A stretch of 64,000 nt of DNA from positions 7,998,001 to 8,062,000 of the forward strand of contig NZ_CP117522.1 of the NCBI RefSeq assembly GCF_031679605.1, read 5' to 3'. The position numbers were made by a program, and so were the translations under genes. This document shows positions 13,660-22,989 of the stretch, piece by piece; the first letter of the stretch is position 1; every line of letters begins with the position of its first letter. This stretch comes from Streptomyces luomodiensis (GTDB taxonomy: Bacteria > Actinomycetota > Actinomycetes > Streptomycetales > Streptomycetaceae). Under the pieces are notes generated by a model. That model ran no database searches. It worked only from the letters and a program-made list of their open reading frames with translations, and had not been told where the DNA came from.

Positions 13660-14517
13660 ATGACCAGCCCCACCCCGTTCGGCGCCCGCCTGCGCGCCGC
13701 CATGGACGACCGCGGCCCCCTGTGCGTCGGCATCGACCCGCACGCCTCCCTCCTCGCCGACTGGGGCCTGGGGGACGATGTGGCCGGTCTGGAGCGGTTC
13801 ACCCGGACCGTCGTGGACGCCCTCGCCGAGCGGGTCGCCGTCCTCAAGCCGCAGTCGGCCTTCTTCGAGCGGTTCGGCTCACGCGGTATCGCGGTGCTGG
13901 AGCGGGCCGTCGCCGACGCGCGCGCCGCCGGGGCGCTGGTGCTGATGGACGCCAAGCGCGGCGACATCGGGTCGACCATGGCCGCGTACGCCTCCGCCTA
14001 CCTGGACCCCTCCGGTCCGCTGTTCTCGGACGCCGTCACCGTCAGCCCCTACCTGGGCTTCGGCTCGCTGCGCCCGGCGCTGGACGCGGCGCGGGCCGCC
14101 GGGGCGGGCGTCTTCGTGCTGGCCCTGACCTCCAACCCGGAGGGCGCCGAGGTGCAGCACGCGGTGCGGCCCGGCGGGACGACCGTCGCCGCCTCGGTGC
14201 TGGCCGCGCTCAAGGCCGAGAACGCCGCCGAGGCCGCCGAGGGCCGCCTCGGCTCGTACGGCGCGGTCGTCGGCGCGACGCTGGGCGGGGCGGTCCGGGA
14301 GGCGGGCGCCGAGCTGGCGATCGACGGGCCGCTGCTGGCCCCCGGCATCGGCGCCCAGGGCGCGACCCCCGCCGATCTTCCCGCGGTCTTCGGCCCGGCG
14401 GTCCGGAACGTCGTTCCAAGCGTCAGCCGGGGGGTGCTCCGGCACGGTCCGGATGCCGCGGCGCTGGTCGAGGCAGCCTCGCGAATGGCCGATGACGTGC
14501 GTGCCGTGGCCGAATAA
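13660..14517 (+). CDS. pyrF: Orotidine 5'-phosphate decarboxylase
   Basis: A 285-residue OMP decarboxylase (the longer 'type 2' form found in actinobacteria) that converts OMP to UMP. The catalytic signature LMDAKRGDIGSTM is near residue 98, and the C-terminal phosphate-binding GIGAQGATPADL is present. ATG 13660 with GAGGAG upstream was chosen over an in-frame GTG at 13627. It ends the pyr operon. Confidence 0.95.
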   Translation: MTSPTPFGARLRAAMDDRGPLCVGIDPHASLLADWGLGDDVAGLERFTRTVVDALAERVAVLKPQSAFFERFGSRGIAVLERAVADARAAGALVLMDAKRGDIGSTMAAYASAYLDPSGPLFSDAVTVSPYLGFGSLRPALDAARAAGAGVFVLALTSNPEGAEVQHAVRPGGTTVAASVLAALKAENAAEAAEGRLGSYGAVVGATLGGAVREAGAELAIDGPLLAPGIGAQGATPADLPAVFGPAVRNVVPSVSRGVLRHGPDAAALVEAASRMADDVRAVAE

Positions 14518-14583
14518 CCGGGTTGGTTTGCTCCTAAATGTCCGAGTCGAGCGAGTCTGACCAGGACTTTTCATCTGTTCTCG

Positions 14584-14612
14584 CTGACTGGAGCGGAATG
14601 GGCCGCTAGTCT
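14584..14612 (+). promoter_or_regulatory. Candidate sIHF promoter
   Basis: CTGACT (14584-14589) and TAGTCT (14607-14612) are separated by 17 bp in the 203-nt pyrF-sIHF gap. They resemble a housekeeping sigma-HrdB promoter. A transcript from here would have a ~100-nt leader. Confidence 0.4.
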
Positions 14613-14720
14613 CCGACGAGAGCGAACGCGCTGCTGCGTTGCGCGTTGCTCCCCAGGTGAGGGGCGACTAGGTTCCTCACGGTCCATATCCGACAGTTCG
14701 ACATCCGAGGTGACGTAGGC

Positions 14721-15044
14721 GTGGCTCTTCCGCCCCTTACCCCTGAACAGCGCGCAGCCGCGCTCGAAAAGGCCGCCGCGGCTCGCCGGGAGCGCGCCGA
14801 GGTCAAGAATCGACTCAAGCACTCCGGCGCCTCCCTGCACGAGGTCATCAAGCAGGGCCAGGAGAACGATGTCATCGGCAAGATGAAGGTGTCCGCTCTC
14901 CTCGAGTCCCTGCCCGGCGTCGGCAAGGTCCGCGCCAAGCAGATCATGGAGCGGCTCGGCATCTCCGAGAGCCGTCGTGTGCGGGGTCTGGGCTCCAACC
15001 AGATCGCGTCGCTCGAGCGTGAGTTCGGCGGCGCCGCCGGCTGA
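14721..15044 (+). CDS. ihf: Streptomycete integration host factor sIHF (MihF family)
   Basis: A 107-residue nucleoid-associated protein of the actinobacterial IHF type, unrelated in fold to E. coli IHF. A long N-terminal helix precedes a helix-two-turns-helix DNA-binding segment ([18 protein letters not shown], about residues 64-81). It binds DNA without sequence specificity, affects supercoiling, and influences sporulation and antibiotic production in Streptomyces. The position between pyrF and gmk is the conserved actinobacterial one. Confidence 0.93.
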   Translation: MALPPLTPEQRAAALEKAAAARRERAEVKNRLKHSGASLHEVIKQGQENDVIGKMKVSALLESLPGVGKVRAKQIMERLGISESRRVRGLGSNQIASLEREFGGAAG

Positions 15045-15082
15045 CGTTTCCAGGCACTCCCGGGAACCTGGATAATCGCTGC

Positions 15083-15649
15083 ATGGCAGCACACTCCGCA
15101 CGACCGCGACTGACCGTGCTCTCCGGCCCCTCCGGGGTCGGTAAGAGCACGGTCGTCGCCCATATGCGCAAGGAACACCCCGAGGTCTGGCTCTCGGTCT
15201 CCGCCACCACCCGCCGGCCGCGTCCGGGTGAGCGGGACGGTGTTCACTACTTCTTCGCGGACGACGGGGAGTTCGACAAGCTCATCGCCAATGGTGAGCT
15301 GCTGGAGTGGGCCGAGTTCGCGGGCAACCGCTACGGCACTCCGCGCGAGGCGGTCATGGACCGCCTGGAGGCGGGCGAGCCGGTGCTGCTGGAGATCGAT
15401 CTGCAGGGCGCCCGGCAGATCCGCGAATCCATGCCGGAGGCGCAGCTGGTCTTCCTCGCGCCGCCGAGCTGGGAGGAGCTGGTGCGCCGGCTCACCGGCC
15501 GGGGCACCGAGGCGCCCGAGGTGATCGAGCGGCGCCTGGAGGCCGCCCGGACCGAGCTGGCGGCCGAGTCCGAGTTCGATACCACCTTGGTCAACACCTC
15601 CGTCGAGGACGTGGCGAACGAGCTGCTAGCCTTGATGCGAGTGGCTTGA
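15083..15649 (+). CDS. gmk: Guanylate kinase
   Basis: A 188-residue GMP kinase (GMP + ATP to GDP + ADP). The P-loop [12 protein letters not shown] is at residues 13-24. The GMP-binding [21 protein letters not shown] and the lid region follow. It lies 38 nt after sIHF and 46 nt before rpoZ, a typical nucleotide/transcription cluster. Confidence 0.97.
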   Translation: MAAHSARPRLTVLSGPSGVGKSTVVAHMRKEHPEVWLSVSATTRRPRPGERDGVHYFFADDGEFDKLIANGELLEWAEFAGNRYGTPREAVMDRLEAGEPVLLEIDLQGARQIRESMPEAQLVFLAPPSWEELVRRLTGRGTEAPEVIERRLEAARTELAAESEFDTTLVNTSVEDVANELLALMRVA

Positions 15650-15695
15650 TCTTCGATTCACTCTTGCCCTGAGGCGACATAAGGAAGGCTAGAGA

Positions 15696-15968
15696 GTGTC
15701 CTCTCCCATGACCGCGCCCGAGGGGATCATCAACCCTCCGATTGATGAGCTGCTCGAGGCCACCGACTCCAAGTACAGCCTGGTGATCTACGCGGCCAAG
15801 CGCGCGCGGCAGATCAACGCGTACTACTCCCAGCTCGGTGAGGGCCTGCTCGAGTACGTCGGTCCCCTCGTGGACACCCACGTCCACGAGAAGCCCCTGT
15901 CGATCGCGCTCCGCGAGATCAACGCGGGCCTGCTGACCTCCGAGGCCATCGAGGCCCCGGCTCAGTAA
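15696..15968 (+). CDS. rpoZ: RNA polymerase omega subunit
   Basis: The 90-residue omega subunit helps assemble and stabilise RNA polymerase. The core [19 protein letters not shown] and the [10 protein letters not shown] segment are diagnostic. The GTG start is preceded by AAGGAAGG. A strong hairpin terminator follows. Confidence 0.97.
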   Translation: MSSPMTAPEGIINPPIDELLEATDSKYSLVIYAAKRARQINAYYSQLGEGLLEYVGPLVDTHVHEKPLSIALREINAGLLTSEAIEAPAQ

Positions 15969-15991
15969 GTTCCAGATCGTTTTCGATCGCC

Positions 15992-16027
15992 CACCACCGG
16001 CCCGGCAGTCCTGCCGGGCTCGTGGTG
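15992..16027. terminator. Hairpin terminator after rpoZ
   Basis: Nested inverted repeats: gcccggcag/ctgccgggc (16000-16008 with 16011-16019) inside caccac/gtggtg (15992-15997 with 16022-16027). It lies between rpoZ and coaBC. Confidence 0.7.
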
Positions 16028-16098
16028 TGTCATGGGTACGTGCGGCGACCGGCGTACCGTGACGGGGCGTAGACGTACCCGGTGGGGAGAGCCGAGCG

Positions 16099-17307
16099 AT
16101 GGACAAGCCGAGGGTGGTCCTGGGTGTCAGCGGTGGGATCGCCGCCTACAAGGCGTGCGAGCTGCTGCGCCGCCTCACCGAGTCCGGCCATGCCGTACGC
16201 GTCGTGCCGACCGCCTCGGCGCTGCACTTCGTCGGCGAGGCGACCTGGTCGGCGCTGTCCGGGCAGCCGGCGACGACCGAGGTCTGGACGTCCGTCCACG
16301 AGGTGCCCCACGTCCGCATCGGCCAGTCCGCCGACCTGGTCGTGATCGCCCCCGCCACCGCCGATCTGCTCGCCAAGGCCGCCCACGGCCTGGCGGACGA
16401 CCTGCTCACCAATACGCTGCTCACCGCGCGATGTCCGGTGGTCTTCGCACCCGCGATGCACACCGAGATGTGGGAGCACCCCGCCACCCAGGAGAACGTG
16501 GCGACGCTGCGCCGCCGCGGCTCGATCGTCATCGAGCCCGCCGTGGGACGGCTCACCGGTGTGGACACCGGCAAGGGGCGGCTGCCGGACCCCGGGGAAA
16601 TCTTCGAGGTCTGCCGGCGGGTGCTGGCCCGCGGCGCCGAAGCGGCCACCCCCGACCTGGCCGGCCGCCATGTCGTGGTGAGCGCCGGCGGCACCCGTGA
16701 GCCGCTGGACCCGGTGCGCTTCCTCGGCAACCGCTCCACCGGCCGGCAGGGGTACGCCCTGGCCCGTGCCGCCGTCGCCCGGGGCGCGCGGGTGACGCTC
16801 GTCTCGGCCAACAGCGAGCTGCCGGATCCGGCCGGTGCCGACGTGGTGCGCGCGGGCACCGCGGCACAGCTGCGGGAGGCCGTGCTCAAGGCCGCCGCGG
16901 ACGCCGACGCCGTGGTGATGGCCGCCGCCGTCGCCGACTTCCGCCCCGCGCACTACGCCGAGGGGAAGATCAAGAAGCGTGACGGCGTGGAGCCGGAGCC
17001 GATCGCCCTGGTGCGCAATCCGGACATCCTCGCGGAGATCTCCGCGGAGCGCGCCCGCCCCGGCCAGATCGTCGTCGGGTTCGCCGCCGAGACCGACGAC
17101 GTGCTCGCCAACGGCCGCGCCAAGCTCGCCCGCAAGGGGTGCGATCTGCTGGTGGTGAACGAGGTCGGGGAGCACAAGACCTTCGGCGCCGAGACCAACG
17201 AGGCCGTGGTGCTCGCCGCCGACGGCACCGAGACGGCCGTGCCGCACGGCCCCAAGGGCGCGCTCGCCGACACCGTCTGGGACCTGGTGGTCCGCCGCCT
17301 GGGATGA
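16099..17307 (+). CDS. coaBC: Bifunctional phosphopantothenoylcysteine decarboxylase/synthase
   Basis: A 402-residue CoaBC (Dfp). The N-terminal flavoprotein half opens GVSGGIAAYKACELLRRL and decarboxylates phosphopantothenoylcysteine. The C-terminal CoaB half (SAGGTREPLDPVRFLGNRSTG near residue 195) ligates cysteine to phosphopantothenate with CTP. It serves CoA synthesis in the cytoplasm. The stop codon is embedded in a downstream hairpin. Confidence 0.96.
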   Translation: MDKPRVVLGVSGGIAAYKACELLRRLTESGHAVRVVPTASALHFVGEATWSALSGQPATTEVWTSVHEVPHVRIGQSADLVVIAPATADLLAKAAHGLADDLLTNTLLTARCPVVFAPAMHTEMWEHPATQENVATLRRRGSIVIEPAVGRLTGVDTGKGRLPDPGEIFEVCRRVLARGAEAATPDLAGRHVVVSAGGTREPLDPVRFLGNRSTGRQGYALARAAVARGARVTLVSANSELPDPAGADVVRAGTAAQLREAVLKAAADADAVVMAAAVADFRPAHYAEGKIKKRDGVEPEPIALVRNPDILAEISAERARPGQIVVGFAAETDDVLANGRAKLARKGCDLLVVNEVGEHKTFGAETNEAVVLAADGTETAVPHGPKGALADTVWDLVVRRLG

Positions 17308-17346
17308 GCCCGGCCCCGCGGCCGCCGTGCGGCCGATCGGGCTCAT
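17304..17346. terminator. Hairpin overlapping the coaBC stop
   Basis: Outer arms atgagcccg (17304-17312) and cgggctcat (17338-17346) enclose further GGCC-rich pairing. The stem includes the coaBC stop codon. Confidence 0.6.
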
Positions 17347-17548
17347 GACACGTCCGCATCCCGGAGGCGTGGCTGTATTTCCGCTTGAGGCAGGGTATCT
17401 TCCCGGACACGGCCTGCCCGTTCTGTGGGACGGGGATGCTTGACCGGTGGACGTGCCGGATAAACTGGCCCAGGAACCGCGCCGGGCGCAGCCCCCGAGC
17501 GGTCCCGACCATGATCAGCCAGCAGCCGCTGCAACCCCAGGGAGCGAT

Positions 17549-18757
17549 GTGTCCCGCCGCCTGTTCACCTCGGAATCCGTGACCGAGGGCCACCCCGACA
17601 AGATCGCCGACCAGATCAGCGACACCATCCTCGACGCCCTGCTCAAGGAGGACCCGACCTCCCGGGTCGCCGTCGAGACCTTGATCACCACCGGCCTGGT
17701 GCACGTGGCCGGGGAGGTGACCACCAAGGCGTACGCCCCGATCGCGGCCCTCGTCCGGAACAAGATCCTCGAGATCGGCTACGACTCGTCGAAGAAGGGC
17801 TTCGACGGCGCCTCCTGTGGCGTCTCGGTGTCGATCGGCTCACAGTCCCCGGACATCGCGCAGGGTGTGGACTCCGCCTATGAGCTGCGGGTCGAGGGCG
17901 ACGAGGACGAGCTGGACAAGCAGGGCGCGGGCGACCAGGGCCTGATGTTCGGGTACGCATGCGACGAGACGCCCGAGCTGATGCCGCTGCCGATCAACCT
18001 GGCGCACCGGCTCTCCCGCCGGCTGTCCGAGGTCCGCAAGAACGGGACCATCCCCTACCTGCGCCCCGACGGCAAGACCCAGGTCACCATCGAGTACGAC
18101 GGCCACAAGGCGGTCCGCCTGGACACCGTCGTGGTCTCCTCGCAGCACGCCTCCGACATCGACCTGGACTCGCTGCTGGCCCCCGACATCCGGGAGTTCG
18201 TGGTCGAGCACGTGCTGAACGAGCTGGTCGAGGACGGCATCAAGCTGGAGACCGAGGGCTACCGCCTGCTGGTCAACCCCACCGGACGGTTCGAGATCGG
18301 CGGCCCGATGGGTGACGCCGGCCTCACCGGCCGCAAGATCATCATCGACACCTACGGCGGCATGGCCCGCCATGGCGGCGGCGCCTTCTCCGGCAAGGAC
18401 CCCTCCAAGGTCGACCGCTCCGCCGCCTACGCCATGCGCTGGGTCGCCAAGAACGTGGTGGCCGCCGGACTCGCCCAGCGCTGCGAGGTGCAGGTCGCGT
18501 ACGCCATCGGCAAGGCCGAGCCGGTCGGCCTCTTCGTCGAGACCTTCGGCACCGCCGCGGTCGACGCCGAGAAGATCGAGAAGGCCATCTCCGAGGTCTT
18601 CGACCTTCGCCCGGCCGCGATCATCCGCGACCTCGACCTGCTGCGCCCGATCTACGCCCAGACCGCGGCGTACGGCCACTTCGGCCGTGAGCTCCCCGAC
18701 TTCACTTGGGAGCGCACCGACCGCGTCGACGCCCTCCGCGCCGCGGCGGGCCTGTAG
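17549..18757 (+). CDS. metK: S-adenosylmethionine synthetase
   Basis: A 402-residue MetK that makes SAM from methionine and [20 protein letters not shown] lies at the N-terminus, [12 protein letters not shown] at about residues 130-141, and the [19 protein letters not shown] phosphate loop near 273. GTG 17549 with AGGGAG upstream gives the family length. The 200-nt upstream region holds a weak possible promoter (TTGACC 17440, TAAACT 17461, spacing only 15). I could not fit it to a known SAM riboswitch class. Confidence 0.97.
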   Translation: MSRRLFTSESVTEGHPDKIADQISDTILDALLKEDPTSRVAVETLITTGLVHVAGEVTTKAYAPIAALVRNKILEIGYDSSKKGFDGASCGVSVSIGSQSPDIAQGVDSAYELRVEGDEDELDKQGAGDQGLMFGYACDETPELMPLPINLAHRLSRRLSEVRKNGTIPYLRPDGKTQVTIEYDGHKAVRLDTVVVSSQHASDIDLDSLLAPDIREFVVEHVLNELVEDGIKLETEGYRLLVNPTGRFEIGGPMGDAGLTGRKIIIDTYGGMARHGGGAFSGKDPSKVDRSAAYAMRWVAKNVVAAGLAQRCEVQVAYAIGKAEPVGLFVETFGTAAVDAEKIEKAISEVFDLRPAAIIRDLDLLRPIYAQTAAYGHFGRELPDFTWERTDRVDALRAAAGL

Positions 18758-18805
18758 GACCCGACCCCCGGGGCCGGCAGGGCCCCGGGACGGTCACGGC
18801 TTCGG

Positions 18806-18842
18806 CGAAGGCCCGGACGCCCCCGCGGCGTCCGGGCCTTCG
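18806..18842. terminator. Strong hairpin after metK
   Basis: A 16-bp perfect stem (cgaaggcccggacgcc at 18806-18821, complement at 18827-18842) with a 5-nt loop. It lies between metK and priA. Confidence 0.85.
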
Positions 18843-18920
18843 CGTTCTCCCTGCCCGTGCGTGGCCGGCCCTGTCCGCGCGGGTCCGTCCCTGTCCGTGC
18901 GGTCTGCTAAGACTTGATCT

Positions 18921-21095
18921 GTGAGCAGGGACAACGAGCGGCCGAAGGACCCGGCGCAGCCGTCGGGAGGCGAGCAGCTCGCGCTCATCCGGGAGACCGT
19001 GCGCAAGGCCAAAGTGCCCCGGGCCAAGCCGCGGACCTGGCGCGGGGCCGCGCTGGCCGGCGAGCTGCCGGTGGCGCGGGTGCTCGTCGACAAGGGCCCG
19101 GTCCACCTCGACAAGCTGTGGGACTACGCGGTGCCGGCCGAGATGGACGCCGAGGCCCGGCCCGGAGTGCGGGTGCGGGTGCGGTTCGGGGCCGGCACGG
19201 GGAAGGTGCGCGAGGGGCGGCGCGAGGGCGGCGGACTGCTCGACGGCTACCTCATCGAGCGCGTCGCCGAGTCCGAGTACCGGGGCCCGCTGGCCGCGCT
19301 CGCGCAGGTGGTCTCCCCGGAGCCGGTGGTGGGGCCGGGGCTGCTGGCGCTGTGCCGGGCGGTCGCCGACCGGTACGCCGGATCGCTCGCCGATGTGCTC
19401 CAGCTGGCCCTGCCCAAGCGCAACGCCCGCGCCGAAGGTGAGCCGTCACCGCCGCCGCTGCCCCCGCCGGGACCGCCCGCGCCCGGCAGCTGGGACCGCT
19501 ATCCGGCCGGGCCCGGGTTCCTGGAGGCGCTGGCCCGCGGTGACCGGCCGCGCGCCGTATGGACCGCGCTGCCCGGACCGCACTGGCCCCGGGAGTGGGC
19601 CACCGCCGTAGCCGCCACGCTCGCCTCCGGCCGCGGGGCGCTCGTCGTCGTCCCCGACGGGCGGACCGCCGCGCGGGTGGACGCGGCGCTCGCGGAGGCG
19701 CTCGGCGGTCCGGGGCGGCATGTGCTGCTCACCGCCGACCTCGGGCCCGAGGAGCGCTACCGCCGCTGGCTGGCGGTCAGCCGGGGCTCGGTCCGGGCGG
19801 TGGTGGGCACCCGGGCGGCGATGTTCGCACCCGTCCGGGACCTGGGGCTGGTGGGGATCTGGGACGACGGGGACCGCAGCCACAGCGACGACCGGCTGCC
19901 CCAGCCGCACGCCCGCGATGTGCTGCTGCTGCGCGCCGTCCATGAGCGGACGGGCTTTCTGCTGGGCGATCTCGGCCGTACCGTCGAGGCCGCCCAGCTG
20001 GTGGAGAACGGCTGGGCCCGGCCGCTGGAGGCCGGGCGTGAGCAGGTCCGGGCGGCCGCCCCGCTGATCCGTACGGTCGACGAGGGCGAGGTGGCCCGCG
20101 ACGCGGAGGCCCGCGCCGCCCGGCTGCCCACGCTCGCCTGGCAGACCGTACGGGAGGCGCTGACCCGGGGCCCGGTGCTGGTGCAGGTGCCGCGCCGGGG
20201 CTATGTGCCGAGGCTGGCCTGTGAGCGCTGCCGGGAGCCCGCGCGCTGTGCGCACTGCTCGGGTCCGCTGGAGGCGCGGGACGCGGACCATCTAGTGTGC
20301 GGATGGTGCGGGCGGGCCGAGTCCTCCTGGCACTGCCCCGCATGCGGGGGCGTACGGCTGCGGGCGTCCGTCGTGGGCGCCCGGCGCACCGCCGAGGAGC
20401 TGGGCCGGGCCTTCCCGGCCGTCCCCGTCCGCACCTCCGGCCGGGACCATGTGCTGACCTCGGTGCCGGACCGCCCCGCGCTCGTCGTCAGCACACCGGG
20501 CGCCGAGCCCGTGGCGGAGGGGGGCTACGCCGCGGCGCTGCTGCTCGACGGCTGGGCCCTGCTCGGCCGCCCCGATCTGCGCGCCGGTGAGGACGCGCTG
20601 CACCACTGGCTGGAGGCGGCGTCGCTGGTCCGCGGCCACGGCGCGGGGGGCGGGGACGGCGAGAGCGATCGGGGCGGCACCGTGGTGATCATGGCCGAGC
20701 CGACGCTGCGGCCCGTCCAGGCGCTGGTTCGCTGGGACCCGGCCGGATACGCGGCGCGTGAGCTGGCCGAGCGGTCCCAGCTGGGCTTTCCGCCCATCTC
20801 ACGGATGGCGGCGGTGACCGGCCCCGCGGAGGCGGTGGAAGAGCTGATCGCCTCGGCCGGACTGCCCGGGGAGGCCGAGAAGCTGGGTCCCGTGCCGCTG
20901 CCCCCGGCGCCCCCCGGCCGCCCGCGCCGCCCCGGGGACCCGCCGCCGGGCGAGGTCTGGGAGCGTGCGCTGCTCCGGGTGCCCCCCGGCCAGGGCAGCG
21001 CCCTCGCGGCGGCCCTCAAGGAGGCGAAGGCCCGCCGCCTGGCCCGGGGGGTGAAGGACCCCGCGGTGCGGATCGACCCTCTGGACATCGGCTGA
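18921..21095 (+). CDS. priA: PriA-like primosomal protein N', helicase motifs absent
   Basis: A 724-residue PriA homologue. The N-terminal 3'-DNA-binding domain (VARVLVDKGPVHLDKLWDYAVP) is clear. The eight-cysteine zinc module (CERC, CAHC, CGWC, CPAC; roughly residues 434-475) is intact. The helicase domain has lost Walker A (no GxGKT; the equivalent reads LASGRGALVVVPDGRTA) and the DEAH box (DDGD). It probably restarts replication by DNA binding and recruitment rather than unwinding, as reported for other actinobacterial PriA proteins. A GTG start is used. Confidence 0.9.
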   Translation: MSRDNERPKDPAQPSGGEQLALIRETVRKAKVPRAKPRTWRGAALAGELPVARVLVDKGPVHLDKLWDYAVPAEMDAEARPGVRVRVRFGAGTGKVREGRREGGGLLDGYLIERVAESEYRGPLAALAQVVSPEPVVGPGLLALCRAVADRYAGSLADVLQLALPKRNARAEGEPSPPPLPPPGPPAPGSWDRYPAGPGFLEALARGDRPRAVWTALPGPHWPREWATAVAATLASGRGALVVVPDGRTAARVDAALAEALGGPGRHVLLTADLGPEERYRRWLAVSRGSVRAVVGTRAAMFAPVRDLGLVGIWDDGDRSHSDDRLPQPHARDVLLLRAVHERTGFLLGDLGRTVEAAQLVENGWARPLEAGREQVRAAAPLIRTVDEGEVARDAEARAARLPTLAWQTVREALTRGPVLVQVPRRGYVPRLACERCREPARCAHCSGPLEARDADHLVCGWCGRAESSWHCPACGGVRLRASVVGARRTAEELGRAFPAVPVRTSGRDHVLTSVPDRPALVVSTPGAEPVAEGGYAAALLLDGWALLGRPDLRAGEDALHHWLEAASLVRGHGAGGGDGESDRGGTVVIMAEPTLRPVQALVRWDPAGYAARELAERSQLGFPPISRMAAVTGPAEAVEELIASAGLPGEAEKLGPVPLPPAPPGRPRRPGDPPPGEVWERALLRVPPGQGSALAAALKEAKARRLARGVKDPAVRIDPLDIG

Positions 21096-21155
21096 GCCGG
21101 TCCTTGCCCAGTCCGCGGACGGCACCTCCCGGCGGTGGCCGGGACTGACCCGGCG

Positions 21156-21674
21156 TCAGCCGTGGCGGGGGCCGGGGAAGGGGCTGGAGCTGGGCCGGGG
21201 GTCCTCGCGGAGGTGCGGCGTCGACTGCGGCGGGACCGTGCGCGCGGCGGGCACCGAGGGGACGGCGGCGGACTCGGCGGGGCGGCCGGTGGACGGCTCG
21301 CCGCCCTCGGACGCGTTCTTCGCGGCGGCCCGGCGGGCGCCGTAACGGCGGTGCACCGCCTGCTTGGTGACGCCGAGTGCCGAGCCCACCGCGTCCCAGG
21401 AGAAGCCGAGCGAGCGGTCGAAGTCGACCGCCGCCGTGACCAGTGTCTCGACGCTGTCCCGCAGCTCCTGGGCGAGCCGCACGGTGGGGGCCGGGGCGCG
21501 TCCGTAGACCACGAAGCCGGCGGACGGGCCGGTGCGCCGGGGGCGGTAGACATTGCCGAGCTGGGCGGTGAGCGTGCGCAGCGCGTCCACCTGCCGGCGG
21601 ACCCGCTCGATGTCCCGGACCAGGAGGTGCAGGCTGGCCCGTGCCTGGGCGTCATGAGTTGCGTGGTCGGCCAT
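21156..21674 (-). CDS. Putative helix-turn-helix DNA-binding protein
   Basis: A 172-residue protein with an N-terminal helical region ([22 protein letters not shown]), then a predicted HTH ([21 protein letters not shown], about residues 112-132) and a disordered Ser/Pro-rich tail. The HTH fits a sigma-region-4-like or MarR/LuxR-like helix pair. Start ATG 21674 was chosen because upstream in-frame sequence is proline-rich and looks non-coding. It is convergent with priA and divergent from fmt. The target is unknown. Confidence 0.75.
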   Translation of the reverse strand: MADHATHDAQARASLHLLVRDIERVRRQVDALRTLTAQLGNVYRPRRTGPSAGFVVYGRAPAPTVRLAQELRDSVETLVTAAVDFDRSLGFSWDAVGSALGVTKQAVHRRYGARRAAAKNASEGGEPSTGRPAESAAVPSVPAARTVPPQSTPHLREDPRPSSSPFPGPRHG

Positions 21675-21963
21675 GTACAAGCCTCTCGAACCGGCGTTGA
21701 CGGGGGATGGGGTGGATGAGGGATGCGGTGCTGGACGGGGAAGAGGGACGGACGGCGGGAAACGCGTCGGGCCGCTCGGCGGCGGCCCGACGCGGGTCAA
21801 TCTGCCTTGACCAACGCGGCACCCGCCCGTCGGTCACGGTCCGGGGGCGTGCGGGAGTCCGCCCGTACGCCCCCTCGCCTCGGCGGACCATAGACTTCAG
21901 ACGCTGTTCCCGAGTGCCCGACGTTCGTGTCGTATCCGCTGTGTGAGAGGTAGTTCGCCACCC

Positions 21964-22896
21964 ATGAGGCTCGTCTTCGCCGGTACCCCCGAGGTCGCCC
22001 TGCCCGCTCTGGACGCGCTGATCGCGTCGGAGAAGCACGAGGTGGTGGCCGTGGTGACCCGTCCCGACGCGCCAGCCGGACGCGGTCGCCGGATGGTGGC
22101 CGGCCCGGTCGCCGAGCGGGCCGAGGAGGCGGGCATCGAGGTGCTCAAGCCCGCCAGGCCGCGCGACCCGGAATTCCTCGCCCGGCTCGGCGAGATCGCG
22201 CCGGACTGCTGCCCGGTGGTGGCCTACGGCGCGCTGCTGCCCAAGGCCGCGCTGGACATCCCGGCGCACGGCTGGGTCAATCTGCACTTCTCGCTGCTCC
22301 CCGCGTGGCGGGGCGCGGCCCCCGTGCAGCACGCCGTGCTCGCGGGCGACGAGATGACCGGCGCCTCGACGTTCCAGATCGAGGAGGGGCTGGACTCCGG
22401 GCCGGTGTTCGGGGTGGTGACGGAGGAGGTGCGGGCCACCGACACCAGCGGCGATCTGCTGACCCGGCTCGCCCTCGCCGGTGCGGGGCTGCTCGCGGCG
22501 ACGATGGACGGCATCGAGGACGGCACCCTGCGCCCGGTGCCGCAGCCGGCCGAGGGCGTCTCGCTCGCCCCGAAGATCACCGTCGAGGACGCGCGGATCG
22601 ACTGGACGGCGCCCGCCCTGCGCGTCGACCGGCTGGTGCGGGCGTGCACGCCCGCACCGGGGGCGTGGACCACCTTCCGGGGGGAGCGGCTGAAGGTCGT
22701 CTCGGCGCGGCCGGTGGCGGACCGTACGGACCTGGAGCCCGGCCGTCTGGCCGCGACCAAGAAGGCGGTGTACGTGGGCACGGGCAGCCATGCCGTGGAG
22801 CTGACCTGGGTGCGTCCGCAGGGCAAGAAGCCGATGCTCGCGGCGGACTGGGCGCGCGGGGTGCGGATCGCGGAGGGCGAGCGGCTCGGCGCCTGA
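21964..22896 (+). CDS. fmt: Methionyl-tRNA formyltransferase
   Basis: A 310-residue Fmt that formylates initiator Met-tRNA using 10-formyl-THF. The catalytic signature [19 protein letters not shown] is near residue 108, and the C-terminal OB domain is present ([17 protein letters not shown]). ATG 21964 follows GAGAGG. The next gene is an ABC exporter with its own promoter; in other Streptomyces I recall fmt being followed directly by rsmB, so the exporter may be an insertion here. Confidence 0.96.
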   Translation: MRLVFAGTPEVALPALDALIASEKHEVVAVVTRPDAPAGRGRRMVAGPVAERAEEAGIEVLKPARPRDPEFLARLGEIAPDCCPVVAYGALLPKAALDIPAHGWVNLHFSLLPAWRGAAPVQHAVLAGDEMTGASTFQIEEGLDSGPVFGVVTEEVRATDTSGDLLTRLALAGAGLLAATMDGIEDGTLRPVPQPAEGVSLAPKITVEDARIDWTAPALRVDRLVRACTPAPGAWTTFRGERLKVVSARPVADRTDLEPGRLAATKKAVYVGTGSHAVELTWVRPQGKKPMLAADWARGVRIAEGERLGA

Positions 22897-22933
22897 CCGG
22901 GGGCGGGAGGTGGGCGCGCCGGGGCGGTGGGAG

Positions 22934-22964
22934 TTGACCTCAACCTAAGTTGAAGTCTTACGTT
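22934..22964 (+). promoter_or_regulatory. SoxR/MerR-type promoter of the ABC exporter
   Basis: TTGACC (22934-22939) and TACGTT (22959-22964) are separated by 19 bp. The spacer and -35 contain the near-perfect palindrome acctcaacctaagttgaagt (22937-22956). The layout, an overlong spacer filled by an ACCTCAA-type dyad, is that of the E. coli soxS promoter and other SoxR boxes. A redox-responsive MerR-family activator is therefore predicted to drive the exporter. No soxR gene is in the window. Confidence 0.75.
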
Positions 22965-22989
22965 CCTCACGAGACCTCGGAGGTACGTG

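Noticed and set aside
17347..17548. Possible SAM riboswitch upstream of metK
   Set aside because: I could not match conserved SAM-I, SAM-II or SAM-IV cores in this leader; only a weak promoter-like pair is visible.
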